Part shown: in pieces, positions 47,481 to 48,381 of the stretch
How the letters are laid out: each line of letters starts with the position of its first letter
How positions within the stretch are numbered: position 1 is the stretch's first letter
DNA from: a virus
Length of the DNA stretch: 48,381 nucleotides
Strand: one strand, 5' to 3'
IMG/VR virus record: IMGVR_UViG_3300025138_007760
Location: 1 to 48,381 of that record
Position numbers and translations under genes: made by a program
Notes under the pieces: model-generated
What the model was told of the DNA's origin: nothing
The model's database searches: none
What the model saw: the letters and a program-made list of their open reading frames with translations, nothing else

Positions 47481-48381
47481 TGGCTGGACTAAAAACTTTT
47501 TCTGAACTTTCTATGAAGAAAGATAAAGATCTTAAAAATCTTATGGTACCGGTAAAAGGGCCAAAAGGCACTTCAAAATATTCTAGAATGAAGGTTGCGT
47601 ATACAAATGCGCCAGGAACTTCTGACATTAAAAAAGCTGTAAACGCTTCTGTTCAATCAGCAGATCGTAAACCAGAAAGATATACTAAGCCTGACGGTAA
47701 AATCGGCATTAGAATGGTTAGAGTTGACAAAGAGATTATTAAGAAAGAAGCAATTGTTGATCCTAATGATTTAAAAGGCAGACCAAAAAAAGCAGATCCA
47801 AATCCTGAATCTCCGTATGGTATTAAGCATCCGTTACATCCAGCTAATTTGAAAAAGAAGAAAGTCAAAAGCGAAGCTTCTTCTCCTTCAGTTCTCAAAC
47901 CAACTAAACCATCTGACATAACTAAACACGCTAGAACGCTAGCAAAGAGTTCTGATGATTACGAACGTAATAAGAAAAAGTATATCGACAAAGCACGTTC
48001 TAAAGTATTTAAAATGTATCCTAAAGAAAGCTTAAACGGTTTAATGAAAGAAGAAATGACTATTAATGAAGCAATGCCACCTTTTTGGAAAGTACTTAGA
48101 AAAAATAAAAAATTAATTAGTAACGATCATGGCACTACCCATAGAAATAACAAGTTTTATGTTATGTTTGATGAGGAGGATTTAGATGATCTTAGTACAA
48201 TGGATTCAGAACGTATTTTTAACAGCTTGAAAAAGAATAAAGGTGTAGGATATGCAGAAAATGATATTACAGCATACTTTAAAACTTTAAAAGATGCTAA
48301 ACAATTTGTAAAGGATATGGGAGGTCCAGGTTCTATGTACGGAAAGTTTGGCAGACTCGATGTTGTTGGTGAATCAGTTGA
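47480..48381 (+). CDS. Large basic late protein, possible internal/head protein (3' partial)
   Basis: Open to the right edge; 300 codons are visible. GGGGAGG lies upstream of ATG 47480. MAGLKTFSELSM is similar to the two preceding N-termini (FSE where they have IKE/ISE), and MTINEAMPP near residue 195 contains another possible (I)xE cleavage site. The middle is Lys/Pro/Ser-rich and disordered (LKKKKVKSEASSPSVLKPTK), then FWKVLRKNKKLISND begins a folded part. DNA-binding internal protein is a fair guess. Confidence 0.65.
   Translation, partial: MAGLKTFSELSMKKDKDLKNLMVPVKGPKGTSKYSRMKVAYTNAPGTSDIKKAVNASVQSADRKPERYTKPDGKIGIRMVRVDKEIIKKEAIVDPNDLKGRPKKADPNPESPYGIKHPLHPANLKKKKVKSEASSPSVLKPTKPSDITKHARTLAKSSDDYERNKKKYIDKARSKVFKMYPKESLNGLMKEEMTINEAMPPFWKVLRKNKKLISNDHGTTHRNNKFYVMFDEEDLDDLSTMDSERIFNSLKKNKGVGYAENDITAYFKTLKDAKQFVKDMGGPGSMYGKFGRLDVVGESV

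Noticed and set aside
1-48381. CRISPR arrays, insertion sequences, introns and homing endonucleases
   Set aside because: No regularly spaced repeats of suitable length, no transposase or GIY-YIG/HNH motifs, and no interrupted core genes seen.

Overview
This is an AT-rich, densely packed, almost intergenic-free stretch of a T4-like (tailed, contractile-tail type) bacteriophage genome. The T4-type core is unmistakable: family B DNA polymerase (gp43), dCMP hydroxymethylase (gp42), dCMP deaminase, UvsX recombinase, gp41 helicase, RNase H and a T4-like late promoter (TATAAATA). The host is most likely an alphaproteobacterium, plausibly a marine one. The evidence is a circularly permuted two-piece tmRNA whose tag (ANDNFAPQELAQAA) is of alphaproteobacterial type, an RNA polymerase omega-like protein resembling alphaproteobacterial RpoZ, and several genes typical of marine myophages (HesB-type Fe-S carrier, ThyX, desaturase, many 2OG-Fe(II) oxygenases). 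These taxonomic statements are inference; no database was searched.

Layout. 1-5.8 kb: end of a HesB/IscA gene, DNA polymerase, MazG-like NTP-PPase, an AEP-like primase candidate and small early genes. 5.8-11.3 kb: nucleotide and DNA modification block: gp42, dCMP deaminase, a T4 beta-glucosyltransferase-like enzyme, UDP-galactopyranose mutase, a GalE-like epimerase and a C5 cytosine methyltransferase. 11.3-17.9 kb: uvsX, cupin, helicase, ThyX, thioesterase, SHMT (glyA) and an omega-like protein. 17.9-22.4 kb: small early genes, RNase H, a Cas4/RecB-like exonuclease and an EF-hand membrane protein. 22.4-30.6 kb: a run of about 11 glycosyltransferase, sugar-nucleotide and methyltransferase genes. 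30.6-33.7 kb: small genes, a SleB-like cell wall hydrolase, then a minus-strand late cluster. 33.7-34.35 kb: tmRNA and a further GC-richer structured non-coding stretch. 34.4-40.0 kb: desaturase and five HxD...H 2OG-oxygenase-like proteins on two converging transcription units. 40.0-40.7 kb: regulatory or non-coding region. 40.7-45.3 kb: small early genes ending at a rho-independent terminator. 45.4-48.4 kb: three late-type genes; the first two carry T4-like capsid-targeting sequences, one being a PD-(D/E)XK nuclease and the next a ligase-fold nucleotidyltransferase.

Regulation. Fifteen strong sigma70-type promoters, nearly all with an exact 17-base spacer and an extended -10 (TGGTATAAT), head the early units. 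Nine are preceded by a perfect or near-perfect palindrome TTAACATGTTAA that usually overlaps the stop codon of the gene upstream. Most genes inside units overlap by ATGA, TAATG or TTGA junctions.

How it fits together. gp42, dCMP deaminase, ThyX and SHMT reshape the pyrimidine and folate pools toward hydroxymethyl-dCMP and dTMP. The BGT-like enzyme plus GalE-like epimerase and Glf suggest that the hydroxymethylcytosine is capped with a galactose-derived (possibly furanose) sugar. This predicted DNA hypermodification pathway, the permuted phage tmRNA, the omega homologue, the repeated operator-promoter module and the capsid-targeted nuclease/ligase pair are the most interesting items.
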